64,000 nt of DNA from Flagellimonas alvinocaridis (GTDB lineage Bacteria > Bacteroidota > Bacteroidia > Flavobacteriales > Flavobacteriaceae). The stretch spans positions 838,263-902,262 of the forward strand of contig NZ_SNTZ01000001.1 of assembly GCF_004916895.1 (NCBI RefSeq), read 5' to 3'. This document shows positions 7,500 to 16,751 of this stretch, piece after piece (positions within the stretch are counted from its first letter, which is position 1; each line of letters opens with the position of its first letter). A program made the position numbers and the translations under genes. A model generated the notes under the pieces. It saw nothing but the letters and a program-made list of their open reading frames with translations, did not search any database and had not been told where the DNA came from.

Positions 7500-9290
7500 A
7501 TGTCCAACCCATCCATCAATGTACAAATAAGTGTACTGCCCAATAACCCGGGAGTGTACCAATTTTATGATAAGGAAGGAAAAATCCTGTATGTGGGAAA
7601 GGCCAAGGATTTGAAAAAAAGGGTGTCTTCATATTTTAACAAGAAACAAGAATATGGGAAAACCCGTGTCCTTGTAAAAAAAATACACTCTATAAAACAT
7701 ATTGTGGTGGCTACAGAATCAGATGCCCTGCTTTTGGAGAACAATCTGATCAAAAAATTGCTCCCCAGATACAATGTGCTGCTCAAGGACGATAAATCTT
7801 ATCCATGGATCTGTATTAAGAACGAACGTTTTCCCAGAGTGTTCCCAACCCGTAAATTGATCAAGGATGGCTCTGAATATTATGGTCCCTACACCAGTAT
7901 GAAGACGGTACGCACCCTGCTTGACATGATCAAAGGCCTTTATCCTTTACGAACTTGTAATTATGATTTGTCTGCCGATAAAGTCGATGCCGGAAAATAC
8001 AAGGTATGCCTGGAATATCATCTGGGAAATTGCTTGGGCCCATGCGAAGGCCTCCAAACAGAAGAGGAATATCATGGACAGATAGAGGATATAAGGCACA
8101 TTATAAAAGGAAATTTTAAAAGTTCACTCCAGTCCTTCAAGCAGCAGATGAAAGATTTTGCAGAGAAAATGGAGTTTGAAAAAGCGCAAAGGGTCAAGGA
8201 CAAAATAGACATCTTGGAAAATTACCAAGCCAAATCAACAGTGGTCAATCCCAAGATCAACAATGTGGATGTGTTCTCCATCATTTCCGATGAGACCTAT
8301 GCCTACGTTAATTTCCTACAACTTTCCCATGGTTCCATAATTCGATCGCACACCTTGGAAATCAAAAAGAAATTGGACGAGACCGATGAGGAACTGCTGC
8401 AATTGGCCATTACCGAGATCCGCCAACGATTTAAATCAACCTCAAAAGAAATATATCTCCCATTTCCAGTAAGTGTGGAAGAAAACCTTAAGGTTACTTT
8501 ACCCAAGTTGGGAGATAAACGGAGGATTTTGGAACTTTCGGAACGCAATGCACGGTTTTTTAGGCAAGACAAGCTAAAGCAGATCAAGATTACCGACCCC
8601 GATCGGCATACCAAACGAATCATGGCCCAGATGAAATCCGATTTGCGGTTAACCGTTGAGCCGGTGCATATTGAGTGTTTTGATAATTCCAACATTCAAG
8701 GAAGCAACCCTGTTGCAGCTTGTGTTGTCTTTAAGGATGGAAAACCATCCAAAAAAGATTATAGGCATTTCAACATTAAAACGGTTGAAGGTCCGGATGA
8801 CTTTGCCAGCATGGAGGAAGTGGTATATAGAAGATATAAGCGATTACTCAATGAAGAAGAACCGCTTCCACAGCTCATTGTTATTGATGGAGGTAAGGGA
8901 CAATTGTCATCGGCCCTAAAAAGTTTGGATGCTTTGGACCTTAGGGGGAAGATTGCAATCATTGGCATAGCCAAACGGTTGGAAGAAATTTATTTTCCAG
9001 AGGATCCCGTACCCCTGTATTTGGATAAACGGTCTGAAACTTTAAAGATCATACAACAACTGAGGAATGAGGCCCACAGATTTGGAATTACCCATCATAG
9101 GAACAAAAGGAGCAAAGGCGCCATTGGTTCCGAACTGGAGAACATAGAGGGCATCGGCAAAAAAACGACAGAGCAATTGTTGAAAAGCTTCAAATCGGTA
9201 AAACGAATTAAGGAGGCGTCTATAGAAAGTTTGGCAGAATCTGTTGGAGAGGCAAAGGCACAGAAAATATATAAATCCTTTCACCAGTGA
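7500..9290 (+). CDS. uvrC: Excinuclease ABC subunit C
   Basis: 596 residues, full length for UvrC. In nucleotide excision repair it cuts on both sides of a lesion in the UvrB-DNA complex. The order of domains is visible: an N-terminal GIY-YIG nuclease (GVYQFYDKEGKILYVGKAKDL, about 18-38), a Cys cluster region (CNYDL, CLEYHLGNCLGPC), the UvrB-interacting UVR helices (FAEKMEFEKAQRVKDKI, about 220-236), the RNase H-like endonuclease (HIECFDNSNIQGSNPVA, LIVIDGGKGQL), and two helix-hairpin-helix units at the end (LENIEGIGKKTTEQLLKSF). The patatin gene starts within its last codons, so the two are translationally coupled. Confidence 0.98.
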   Translation: MSNPSINVQISVLPNNPGVYQFYDKEGKILYVGKAKDLKKRVSSYFNKKQEYGKTRVLVKKIHSIKHIVVATESDALLLENNLIKKLLPRYNVLLKDDKSYPWICIKNERFPRVFPTRKLIKDGSEYYGPYTSMKTVRTLLDMIKGLYPLRTCNYDLSADKVDAGKYKVCLEYHLGNCLGPCEGLQTEEEYHGQIEDIRHIIKGNFKSSLQSFKQQMKDFAEKMEFEKAQRVKDKIDILENYQAKSTVVNPKINNVDVFSIISDETYAYVNFLQLSHGSIIRSHTLEIKKKLDETDEELLQLAITEIRQRFKSTSKEIYLPFPVSVEENLKVTLPKLGDKRRILELSERNARFFRQDKLKQIKITDPDRHTKRIMAQMKSDLRLTVEPVHIECFDNSNIQGSNPVAACVVFKDGKPSKKDYRHFNIKTVEGPDDFASMEEVVYRRYKRLLNEEEPLPQLIVIDGGKGQLSSALKSLDALDLRGKIAIIGIAKRLEEIYFPEDPVPLYLDKRSETLKIIQQLRNEAHRFGITHHRNKRSKGAIGSELENIEGIGKKTTEQLLKSFKSVKRIKEASIESLAESVGEAKAQKIYKSFHQ

Positions 9291-11563
9291 AAAAGGAAAT
9301 GAGACACATAGCAGTTACAATGGCGTTTGTTTTGATCGGGGTTTTGGGTTGGGCCCAGACCGCAGATAGTGAAGCTCCTCCCAAAGTTGGTCTCGTGCTT
9401 AGTGGGGGAGGTGCAAAGGGACTGGCCCATATTGGAGCCCTTAAGGTGATAGAGGAAGCAGGAGTCAAGGTAGATTATATAGGAGGAACAAGTATGGGGG
9501 CCATAGTGGGGGCATTGTATGCATCGGGGTATTCGGCCAAAGAATTGGACTCCATTTTTAGGGTAACGGATTTTACCAAGCTCATTCAGGACAATGTGCC
9601 CAGAGGGGCCAAGACCTTCTATGAAAAAGAAGACTCGGAAAGATATGCCCTAGGTCTTCCGTTCACCAATTTCAATGTAACCTTTCCGCAAGCAATTTCC
9701 GGTGGCCAAAACATTTATAATGAATTGGTGCGATTACTTTTTCACGTAAAGGATGTGCAGGACTTTAGCAAATTGCCCATTCCCTTTTTGTGTATTGGCA
9801 CCAATGTGGAGACCGGCGAAGAGGTATTACTGGATCATGGTTATCTTCCTGAGGCCATTATGGCAAGCGGAACTTTTCCCTCCTTGTTTGAACCTTCGGA
9901 AATAGATGGGGATATTTTGATAGATGGTGGCGTGGTGAACAACTATCCGATTGATAAAATAAAGGCCCTTGGGGCAGATATGGTCATTGGGGTCGATGTA
10001 CAGCACAATCTATCCACACGGGAATCCTTGTCGTCCGCCACTGAAATATTGCTCCAGATCAACAATTATAGAACGGTAAATGATATGAAAAAGAAATCCG
10101 AGGAAACGGATATCTACATTAGACCGGATATTGATGAGTTTTCAGTCATTGATTTTGGACGGAGCAAGGAAATCGTGGCCAGTGGAGAAGCAGCGGCAAG
10201 GACCAAAATAGAAGCTTTACAAACTTTGGCCTCTGAACAAAATTATGCGCCCGAGCCAAAGAAGGAGAGGATTTATGCCATGGACAGTCTTATCATCAAT
10301 AGATTGATCATACGGGGTAATGATAGGTACACAAGAGGGTATATCAAAGGGAAGCTCAGATTCAATCTGGCCGAGAAAATAGCTTTTGACCAATTAAAAC
10401 AAGGCATAAACAACCTTTCGGCAACCGGCAACTTTAAGGCCATCCGATATGAACTGGTCTCCAATGGGCTCGGCACGGACCTAATCCTTAAGTTGAAGGA
10501 AAACCCTACCAAGATGTTTCTAAAACTGTCCGCCCATTACGATGACCTTTACAAAAGTGCGGCACTGATCAATCTCACCAAAAAGAATTTCTTGATGAGG
10601 GATGATGTGGCATCCTTTGATTTTATTCTGGGAGATCATATCCGATACAATATGCAATATTATTTGGACAAAGGATATTACTGGAGTTTTGGGATCAACT
10701 CCAAGTTCACCGATTTTGATGAGGATATCAACTTTGCGTTGATCCGTTCAAATTTTGATGTCCCCAATGCCTCGAACATTCGTGAAATTAGTCTGGATGT
10801 TACAGATTTGACCAACCAAATCTATCTTCAAACGGTGTTGCGTGAAGAATTTGCCGGGACATTGGGCTTGGAGCATCGTTTTTTGCGTTTCAGTACCCGT
10901 ACCCTAAATCAGCTGGATCCAGATGCCCCCGATGACTCGATGGAGTCTTCGGAGAGGACCTTTTTTGAAAACTCGAACTATTTCAGCACATTCGGGAAAA
11001 TAACCTTGGATACGTATGACGATAAGTACTTCCCAACCAAAGGACTTTTGTTTGATAGTGATTTCCATTTTTATATACTCTCTTCTGATTTCAACAATAA
11101 TTTTGAGGAATTTTCTGTGGGAAAGGCCAGATTGGGGACCGTAATCCCATTGGCCCATAACCTGAGCTTTAATGTTGAGGCAGAAGGAGGGCTGAAATTT
11201 GGAACATCGGCAGTTACATCCTTTGATTTTGTACTGGGCGGCTTTGGAAATGATTTCGTGAATAATTTCATTCCCTTTTTTGGGTATGATTTCCTGAGTG
11301 TTATCGGGAATAGCTTTGTAAAGGCATATGGAAGGTTGGATTACCGGTTTGCACCGAAAAACCACCTTCTTTTTTCCGCAAATTTTGCCAATGTGGAAGA
11401 CGATCTTTTTAGAACTGGAAACTGGTTTACAGAACCGAGTTTTACGGGATATGGAATAGGGTATGGATTTGAGTCTTTTTTAGGCCCTATTCAAGTTTAT
11501 TATTCTTGGACACCGGAGATAAACAATGACAGTATTTTCTTTAGTGTGGGATATTGGTTCTGA
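9287..11563 (+). CDS. Patatin-like phospholipase with BamA-type barrel (PlpD/type Vd-like)
   Basis: 758 residues from GTG at 9287, which overlaps the uvrC stop by 4 nt; an ATG at 9299 is an equally possible start and keeps the signal peptide ending WAQ. The first half is a patatin/RssA lipase: oxyanion loop GGGAKG (40-45), nucleophile Ser69 in GTSMG and catalytic Asp213 in DGG. Residues about 340-400 (SLIINRLIIRGNDRYTRGYI) look like one POTRA unit. The last 350 residues are amphipathic beta strands ending SVGYWF, as in Omp85/BamA barrels. The family presents or secretes a lipase at the outer membrane; substrate lipids are unknown. Confidence 0.93.
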   Translation: MKKEMRHIAVTMAFVLIGVLGWAQTADSEAPPKVGLVLSGGGAKGLAHIGALKVIEEAGVKVDYIGGTSMGAIVGALYASGYSAKELDSIFRVTDFTKLIQDNVPRGAKTFYEKEDSERYALGLPFTNFNVTFPQAISGGQNIYNELVRLLFHVKDVQDFSKLPIPFLCIGTNVETGEEVLLDHGYLPEAIMASGTFPSLFEPSEIDGDILIDGGVVNNYPIDKIKALGADMVIGVDVQHNLSTRESLSSATEILLQINNYRTVNDMKKKSEETDIYIRPDIDEFSVIDFGRSKEIVASGEAAARTKIEALQTLASEQNYAPEPKKERIYAMDSLIINRLIIRGNDRYTRGYIKGKLRFNLAEKIAFDQLKQGINNLSATGNFKAIRYELVSNGLGTDLILKLKENPTKMFLKLSAHYDDLYKSAALINLTKKNFLMRDDVASFDFILGDHIRYNMQYYLDKGYYWSFGINSKFTDFDEDINFALIRSNFDVPNASNIREISLDVTDLTNQIYLQTVLREEFAGTLGLEHRFLRFSTRTLNQLDPDAPDDSMESSERTFFENSNYFSTFGKITLDTYDDKYFPTKGLLFDSDFHFYILSSDFNNNFEEFSVGKARLGTVIPLAHNLSFNVEAEGGLKFGTSAVTSFDFVLGGFGNDFVNNFIPFFGYDFLSVIGNSFVKAYGRLDYRFAPKNHLLFSANFANVEDDLFRTGNWFTEPSFTGYGIGYGFESFLGPIQVYYSWTPEINNDSIFFSVGYWF

Positions 11564-11690
11564 TGAGGGAAGATGCATGAAAACCTGCATTTTTCTTAAG
11601 AATTTGCAAAAAAAACTGCGTCAGGACACCATTATCGTGCAAGTATAGTTAAAGTCCGTTAAAAACTCATTTTCCTACAAAACCTTGATG

Positions 11691-11698
11691 TATCTTTA
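11691..11698 (+). promoter_or_regulatory. Candidate -7 box (TATCTTTA) of a small RNA
   Basis: Seven of eight bases match TAnnTTTG. Transcription would begin a few bases downstream, just where the first stem of the structured region begins (11705). No convincing TTG element was found upstream. Confidence 0.35.
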
Positions 11699-11703
11699 CA
11701 TCA

Positions 11704-11806
11704 AATAAGGGGTGGTTCCCTTATAACTTTAAGTATTGGTTTTTCATAATTTAAAGTTTGGTTGGTTATTTAGGAAAAGCCCAGTTTTAAGACTGGGCTT
11801 TTTTTG
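11704..11806 (+). ncRNA. Candidate structured small RNA with its own terminator
   Basis: Three perfect stems stand in a row in a 336-nt gap. Stem 1: ATAAGGG (11705-11711) with CCCTTAT (11718-11724), 6-nt loop. Stem 2 begins at the next base: AACTTTAA (11725-11732) with TTAAAGTT (11751-11758), 18-nt loop. Then a 16-nt single strand (TGGTTGGTTATTTAGG region) and a rho-independent terminator. With a -7 box just upstream, this predicts an RNA of about 100 nt. It could also be a structured 3' end of the patatin transcript. I do not assign it to a known RNA family. Confidence 0.5.
11775..11806 (+). terminator. Rho-independent terminator
   Basis: AAAAGCCCAGT (11775-11785) pairs with ACTGGGCTTTT (11792-11802) around TTTAAG, followed by a T-run. 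It ends either the patatin transcript or the candidate small RNA. Confidence 0.9.
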
Positions 11807-11899
11807 TACATACTATTTTGGAACAAGTTTTGTTTAAGTAATTGTAAAGATATTAGCCCCGATGACGATTTTAGTAATTTTATAGCGAACTAACTGCTT

Positions 11900-12679
11900 A
11901 TGAAAAAGATACTTATTACATTTTTATTGCTCTGTAGCCTGTCGGGCTTTTCCCAAGAAAAAGTGCCAGCATTCAAAGCGGGTGAATGGCTAAAATTCCG
12001 TATTCATTACGGATTTCTCAACGCCAGTTATGCCACATTGCACCTGAGTTCCAAAAATTTGGACGGGGTTCCAGTATACCACGTGGTGGGCGAAGGGAAG
12101 ACCACTGGATTTGCCAGCATATTTTTTAAGGTAGACGACACTTATGAAAGTTACTTTGGAAGACATGATGGAAAGCCATATAGGTTTATCCGTAAAATTG
12201 ATGAGGGTGGATATACCAAGGATATCGAAATTGATTTTAATTATGAAAAGGATACGGCTGTCCTAAAAGACAATAAAAATGGCACGCAAATGGACATTCC
12301 TGTGCATGATCGCATCCAAGATTTATTGTCGGCTTCCTATTTTTTAAGGAACACTTATGGTCTTGACCAATTTGAGATAGGCCAATCCATTGACTTGGAT
12401 ATGTTGTTCGATGACGACGGCGTTTTCAAGTTCAAGCTAAAATATTTGGGAAAAGAAACCCTCCGAACCAAGTTTGGAAAAGTGGAATGTCTTAAATTTA
12501 GGCCGATGGTTCAATCTGGAAGGGTTTTTAAGGAAAAAGAAAGTCTTACCCTTTGGGTTTCCAATGACCTGAACAAGATTCCCATCCGAATCAAGGCAGA
12601 TTTGGCGGTAGGTTCACTAAAAGCCGATTTGGACGGGTACAACGGACTCAGAAATCAGTTTAGAATAATAATGAAATAG
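11900..12679 (+). CDS. Secreted DUF3108 protein
   Basis: 259 residues. A clear signal peptide (MKKILITFLLLCSLSGFSQ) precedes a beta-rich mature domain with the DUF3108 marks FKAGEWLKFRIHYG, DDTYESYFGRHDGKPYRFIR and, near the end, ESLTLWVSNDLNKIPIRIKA. Proteins of this family are periplasmic or outer-membrane-associated with an undetermined role; the fold resembles LolA/LolB-type lipid carriers, which is only suggestive. It heads an operon with tryptophan dioxygenase, M23 peptidase and pgi (gaps of 5, 2 and overlapping). Confidence 0.88.
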   Translation: MKKILITFLLLCSLSGFSQEKVPAFKAGEWLKFRIHYGFLNASYATLHLSSKNLDGVPVYHVVGEGKTTGFASIFFKVDDTYESYFGRHDGKPYRFIRKIDEGGYTKDIEIDFNYEKDTAVLKDNKNGTQMDIPVHDRIQDLLSASYFLRNTYGLDQFEIGQSIDLDMLFDDDGVFKFKLKYLGKETLRTKFGKVECLKFRPMVQSGRVFKEKESLTLWVSNDLNKIPIRIKADLAVGSLKADLDGYNGLRNQFRIIMK

Positions 12680-12684
12680 CATTG

Positions 12685-13662
12685 ATGAAGAATGATGCGC
12701 TAATTCAATCCCAAATAAACAAACTTGAGGAAAAGTATAAAAACTCGGGACAAGACCTAAGTTCGTACTTGGATGGATTGCTTTACCAAAGATACCTTAC
12801 CTATTGGGATTACATTCACCTAGATACGCTTTTGAGCATTCAGGTGCCCCGAACCCATTTCCCGGATGAGGAGATTTTTATCATGTATCATCAGATCACG
12901 GAACTCTACTTTAAACTCATTCTTCATGAACAAAAGCAAATAACCGAAGATAAATCCCAAGACCTTCGTTACTTCATAGAAAAGGTCAATAGGATGAACA
13001 ACTATTTCAAGGCTCTAATATCATCCTTTAGCATAATGATCAAGGGGATGGAGCGGGAACAGTTTCTAAGATATCGAATGGCATTGCTCCCTGCAAGCGG
13101 GTTTCAGTCGGCCCAGTACAGGATGATAGAGATTTATGCCACCCCATTGGAAAATCTGGTGTACCATACCGAGCGGGATTCATTTTCTTCCCAAAACAAA
13201 ATAGAAGAGCTTTTTGAACATATTTATTGGAAAAAAGGAGCAACGGATAAAGCCACAGGGGAAAAGACACTTACCCTAAAACAGTTTGAGATACGGTATA
13301 CCCCAAGATTGCTCAGAATTGCCAACCAAGTAAAGGAGAGTACCATTTACCACAAATACCTTCAACTACCCGAATCTTCCAGAAAGAATAAAGACCTGAT
13401 CAAGGCGTTAAAAGATTTGGATATCAATGCCAATGTTAACTGGCCCCTGATGCATATGGGCTCAGCATACCGATATTTGGCCAAGGAAAACCAAGAAGTG
13501 GATGCCACTGGAGGCACCAATTGGAAGCAGTTTTTACCACCAAGTTTTCAAAAAATAATATTTTTCCCAACTTTGTATTCAGAAAATGAGCTGGATGAGT
13601 GGGGAAAACAATGGGTGGATCACATTTTTAATCCCGCAAACAAAGAATACAAGGAAACATAA
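12685..13662 (+). CDS. kynA: Tryptophan 2,3-dioxygenase
   Basis: 325 residues from the ATG at 12685 (a TTG one codon upstream is unnecessary). It opens the tryptophan ring to N-formylkynurenine with a heme iron, the first step of the kynurenine route. Recognisable segments are EIFIMYHQITELYFKLILHE with the active-site His, RMALLPASGFQSAQYR with the substrate-binding Arg/Ser region, the heme-proximal His in NWPLMHMGSAYRYL, and GGTNWKQFLPPSFQKIIFFP. It is the second gene of the DUF3108-kynA-M23-pgi operon. No other kynurenine pathway gene lies in this window. Confidence 0.95.
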   Translation: MKNDALIQSQINKLEEKYKNSGQDLSSYLDGLLYQRYLTYWDYIHLDTLLSIQVPRTHFPDEEIFIMYHQITELYFKLILHEQKQITEDKSQDLRYFIEKVNRMNNYFKALISSFSIMIKGMEREQFLRYRMALLPASGFQSAQYRMIEIYATPLENLVYHTERDSFSSQNKIEELFEHIYWKKGATDKATGEKTLTLKQFEIRYTPRLLRIANQVKESTIYHKYLQLPESSRKNKDLIKALKDLDINANVNWPLMHMGSAYRYLAKENQEVDATGGTNWKQFLPPSFQKIIFFPTLYSENELDEWGKQWVDHIFNPANKEYKET

Positions 13663-13664
13663 GC

Positions 13665-14945
13665 ATGCATAAATTTTTTGGGGCAACTTTGGCATTGATA
13701 ACGATATTGGTGTCATGTAAACAGGACAAGGTTTTGGTGGATGAATTGGTGAAAGTTGAAACCATAGAGAAACCGCCAGTAACACATTTTGGATTCAATC
13801 TTGAGGAATTCAATGTGGTCCATGATACAGTAAGAAGAGGGGATAGTTTTGGGGAGCTAATGCTCAGAAACAAAGTGGACTATCCAAAAATTGCGACTAT
13901 TTCAGAAAATTTCAGGGATACTTTCGATGTACGGAAAATTAAAGTGGGTAAACCCTATACCATTCTTAAATCCAAGGACACTTCAGAAGTAGCAGAGATT
14001 TTTATCTATCAAAATGATAAAATAAACTATACCGTAGTGGATCTAAGGGATAGTGTAACGGCATACAAGAGCAAGAAAAAAGTAAAATTGAGAGAGCGTG
14101 AAGTTGGGGGTGTCATCACCAACAACCTTTCCGAAACCTTGGATAACTTGGGAGTTGACTACAATGTTACCATAGACCTTTCTGAAATTTACGCATGGAC
14201 CATTGACTTCTTTAGATTGGAAAAAGGAGACAAGTTTAAAGTCATTTATGACGAGCGATACATTAACGATAGTATTTATGCAGGCCGTGGCCCCATAAAA
14301 GCAGCCTTGTTTGAGCATAAAGGGAGAACCATTTATGCATTTCCTTATGTGACCGATTCATTGAAGAACATCTTGGATTATTACGATCAAGAGGCCAATA
14401 ACCTGAGAAGTACGTTTTTAAGGGCCCCCATTAAATTCGGATATAGATTGTCTTCCAGATATAATCTAAAACGAAGGATTGCTTATTACGGCTATAAGGT
14501 AAGACCACACAAGGGGACCGATTACGCAGCGCCTATTGGAACTCCGATCATTGCCACGGCAGATGGTACCGTAACCGAATCTACCCGAAGGGGAGGTAAC
14601 GGAAAATATGTGAAGATCAAGCACAATAGTGTTTATAGCACCCAATACCTTCACATGAAAAGTCAAAAGGTGAAAAGAGGAGACTTTGTGCGCCAAGGCG
14701 ATGTAATTGGATGGGTAGGAATGACAGGCAATACAGGTGGCCCCCACGTATGTTATCGTTTTTGGAAGAATGGTAGACAAGTGGATCCCTTGCGGGAGAA
14801 GTTGCCTACGGCCGAGCCTATTGCAGATTCGCTTCGAACACAATATATGGCACACATAGAGCCCATCAAGGACCAATTGGATTGCATAGAATTTGTAAAC
14901 CCTAACCCAGAACCTGAAGAAACCTTAATATCATACAACCAGTAA
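13665..14945 (+). CDS. M23-family peptidase lipoprotein with altered zinc motif
   Basis: 426 residues. Lipobox LVSC (Cys about 18) indicates a lipoprotein. A middle region (about 40-220) has OapA/LysM-like features seen in DD-endopeptidases of this group. The C-terminal LytM/M23 domain carries HKGTD (His282, Asp286), SEQ-proximal HMKS, and [16 protein letters not shown]. Here the usual final HxH is H-x-C (His361, Cys363), so one zinc ligand is Cys or absent. M23 enzymes cleave peptidoglycan cross-links; degenerate members act as amidase activators. It begins 2 nt after kynA and its stop overlaps the pgi start (TAATG). Confidence 0.9.
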   Translation: MHKFFGATLALITILVSCKQDKVLVDELVKVETIEKPPVTHFGFNLEEFNVVHDTVRRGDSFGELMLRNKVDYPKIATISENFRDTFDVRKIKVGKPYTILKSKDTSEVAEIFIYQNDKINYTVVDLRDSVTAYKSKKKVKLREREVGGVITNNLSETLDNLGVDYNVTIDLSEIYAWTIDFFRLEKGDKFKVIYDERYINDSIYAGRGPIKAALFEHKGRTIYAFPYVTDSLKNILDYYDQEANNLRSTFLRAPIKFGYRLSSRYNLKRRIAYYGYKVRPHKGTDYAAPIGTPIIATADGTVTESTRRGGNGKYVKIKHNSVYSTQYLHMKSQKVKRGDFVRQGDVIGWVGMTGNTGGPHVCYRFWKNGRQVDPLREKLPTAEPIADSLRTQYMAHIEPIKDQLDCIEFVNPNPEPEETLISYNQ

Positions 14946-16582
14946 TGGCATTTCCCAAAATCGACCCAACTACAACCCAATCCTGGAAAAAACTATTAGC
15001 ACACTATCAAGAGAACAAGGATACCCATCTCAGAGAACTTTTTGCCCTAGATGCTGATCGTGGCAAGAAGTTTTCCCTTTTGTGGAATGATTTTTTGGTG
15101 GACTTTTCCAAAAATCGAATTACTGGGGAAACGCTTGACCTTTTATTGGACTTGACTGATGATGTAAAGCTGAATGAAGCCATATCTGCATATTTTCAAG
15201 GAGATCTGATCAACCAAACTGAAGGACGGGCGGTGCTGCATACTGCACTAAGGGCTAAAAAAGGAGATAAGGTCTTGGTGGACGGGGAAAACATCGTTGA
15301 TGAAATTTATGAGGTAAAGGAAAAGATGAAATCGTTTTCCGAGTCTGTTATTTCAGGGAATAGAAAGGGATATACCGGTAAGGCATTTACAGATGTGGTC
15401 AATATAGGCATTGGTGGGTCGGATTTGGGACCGGTTATGGTCGCCGAAGCCCTAAAATTCTATAAAAATCATCTAAAAACACATTTTGTAAGTAATGTAG
15501 ATGGGGACCATGTGCACGAAATACTTAAGGAACTCGATCCCGAGACCACACTTTTCGTAATCGTATCCAAAACATTCACTACACAGGAAACGTTGAGCAA
15601 TGCCCTTACTATTAAAAAGTGGTTTTTAAAGAAAGCTTCGGAAAAAGATATTGCGCAACATTTTGTGGCCGTATCTACCAATCTTGAAAGAATCAAGGAA
15701 TTTGGTATTGCAGATGAGAATGTATTTCCTATGTGGGACTGGGTTGGGGGAAGATTTTCCTTATGGAGTGCCGTAGGGTTGTCCATTGCCCTTTCGGTGG
15801 GCTATAAAAACTTTGATGAGCTTTTGGCAGGGGCCCATGATATGGACATGCATTTTAAAGAAGCCCCATTTTCTGAAAATATACCAGTTGTCTTGGCCCT
15901 CTTGAGCGTTTGGTACAACAACTTCTTTGGTGCCGAGACCGAGGCCATTATTCCTTACACCCAGTATTTGAGTCGTTTTCCTGCTTATCTCCAACAAGGA
16001 ATCATGGAAAGCAACGGCAAAAGTATGGATCGTGCGGGGAGCAAGGTAGACTATGAGACCGGAACCATTATTTGGGGAGAACCAGGTACCAATTCGCAAC
16101 ATGCTTTCTTCCAGTTGATTCATCAAGGCACCAAACTTATCCCAACAGATTTCATAGGCTTCAAACAATCATTGTATGGAGATGCAGACCATCACAACAA
16201 ACTTATGGCCAATTTTTTTGCCCAGACGGAAGCCCTTATGAATGGTAAGACCGAGGTTGAGGTGAAGAAAGAATTACAAGCCCAAGGACTGCCCGAAGAC
16301 CAACTTAAATTGTTGCTACCCTACAAAGTTTTTGAAGGCAACAAACCCACCAACACTATTTTGATACAAAAACTAACTCCCAAGAGCTTAGGCTCATTGA
16401 TCGCCCTCTACGAGCATAAGATTTTTGTGCAAGGGGTAATATGGAACATCTTCAGTTATGATCAGTGGGGCGTGGAATTGGGGAAACAGTTGGCCAAAAA
16501 TATTCTAGGCGACATAGAAAATTCTGAAATTGGCAAACACGATAGCTCCACACTAAATCTTTTGCAGTTTTTTAAGGGATAA
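14945..16582 (+). CDS. pgi: Glucose-6-phosphate isomerase
   Basis: 545 residues, full length. It interconverts glucose 6-phosphate and fructose 6-phosphate in glycolysis and gluconeogenesis. The family signatures are visible: [19 protein letters not shown], the phosphate-binding [10 protein letters not shown] segment, the PROSITE-type [14 protein letters not shown] segment, the catalytic Glu in [11 protein letters not shown], and [18 protein letters not shown] with the catalytic His. Translation starts inside the stop codon of the peptidase gene, so it is coupled to the DUF3108-kynA-M23 operon. No terminator is obvious in the 170 nt that follow. Confidence 0.98.
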   Translation: MAFPKIDPTTTQSWKKLLAHYQENKDTHLRELFALDADRGKKFSLLWNDFLVDFSKNRITGETLDLLLDLTDDVKLNEAISAYFQGDLINQTEGRAVLHTALRAKKGDKVLVDGENIVDEIYEVKEKMKSFSESVISGNRKGYTGKAFTDVVNIGIGGSDLGPVMVAEALKFYKNHLKTHFVSNVDGDHVHEILKELDPETTLFVIVSKTFTTQETLSNALTIKKWFLKKASEKDIAQHFVAVSTNLERIKEFGIADENVFPMWDWVGGRFSLWSAVGLSIALSVGYKNFDELLAGAHDMDMHFKEAPFSENIPVVLALLSVWYNNFFGAETEAIIPYTQYLSRFPAYLQQGIMESNGKSMDRAGSKVDYETGTIIWGEPGTNSQHAFFQLIHQGTKLIPTDFIGFKQSLYGDADHHNKLMANFFAQTEALMNGKTEVEVKKELQAQGLPEDQLKLLLPYKVFEGNKPTNTILIQKLTPKSLGSLIALYEHKIFVQGVIWNIFSYDQWGVELGKQLAKNILGDIENSEIGKHDSSTLNLLQFFKG

Positions 16583-16751
16583 ATTAGAGGGTTCTTATTA
16601 ATTGGAAATTCCGGTAACCAATTGCTTATCAACAGATTTTGCTTGTTAAATTTGTGTTAACTATATTAGCTTCATTTAACCTTGACTTAATCATGATGTT
16701 TTAAAAATACATCACTTTTGCAGGGCAAATTAAACACTAAAACACTGAAAA

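Noticed and set aside
11704..11806. Assignment of the structured RNA as 6S RNA
   Set aside because: No long closing stem or central bubble is visible, and the predicted length of about 100 nt is too short.
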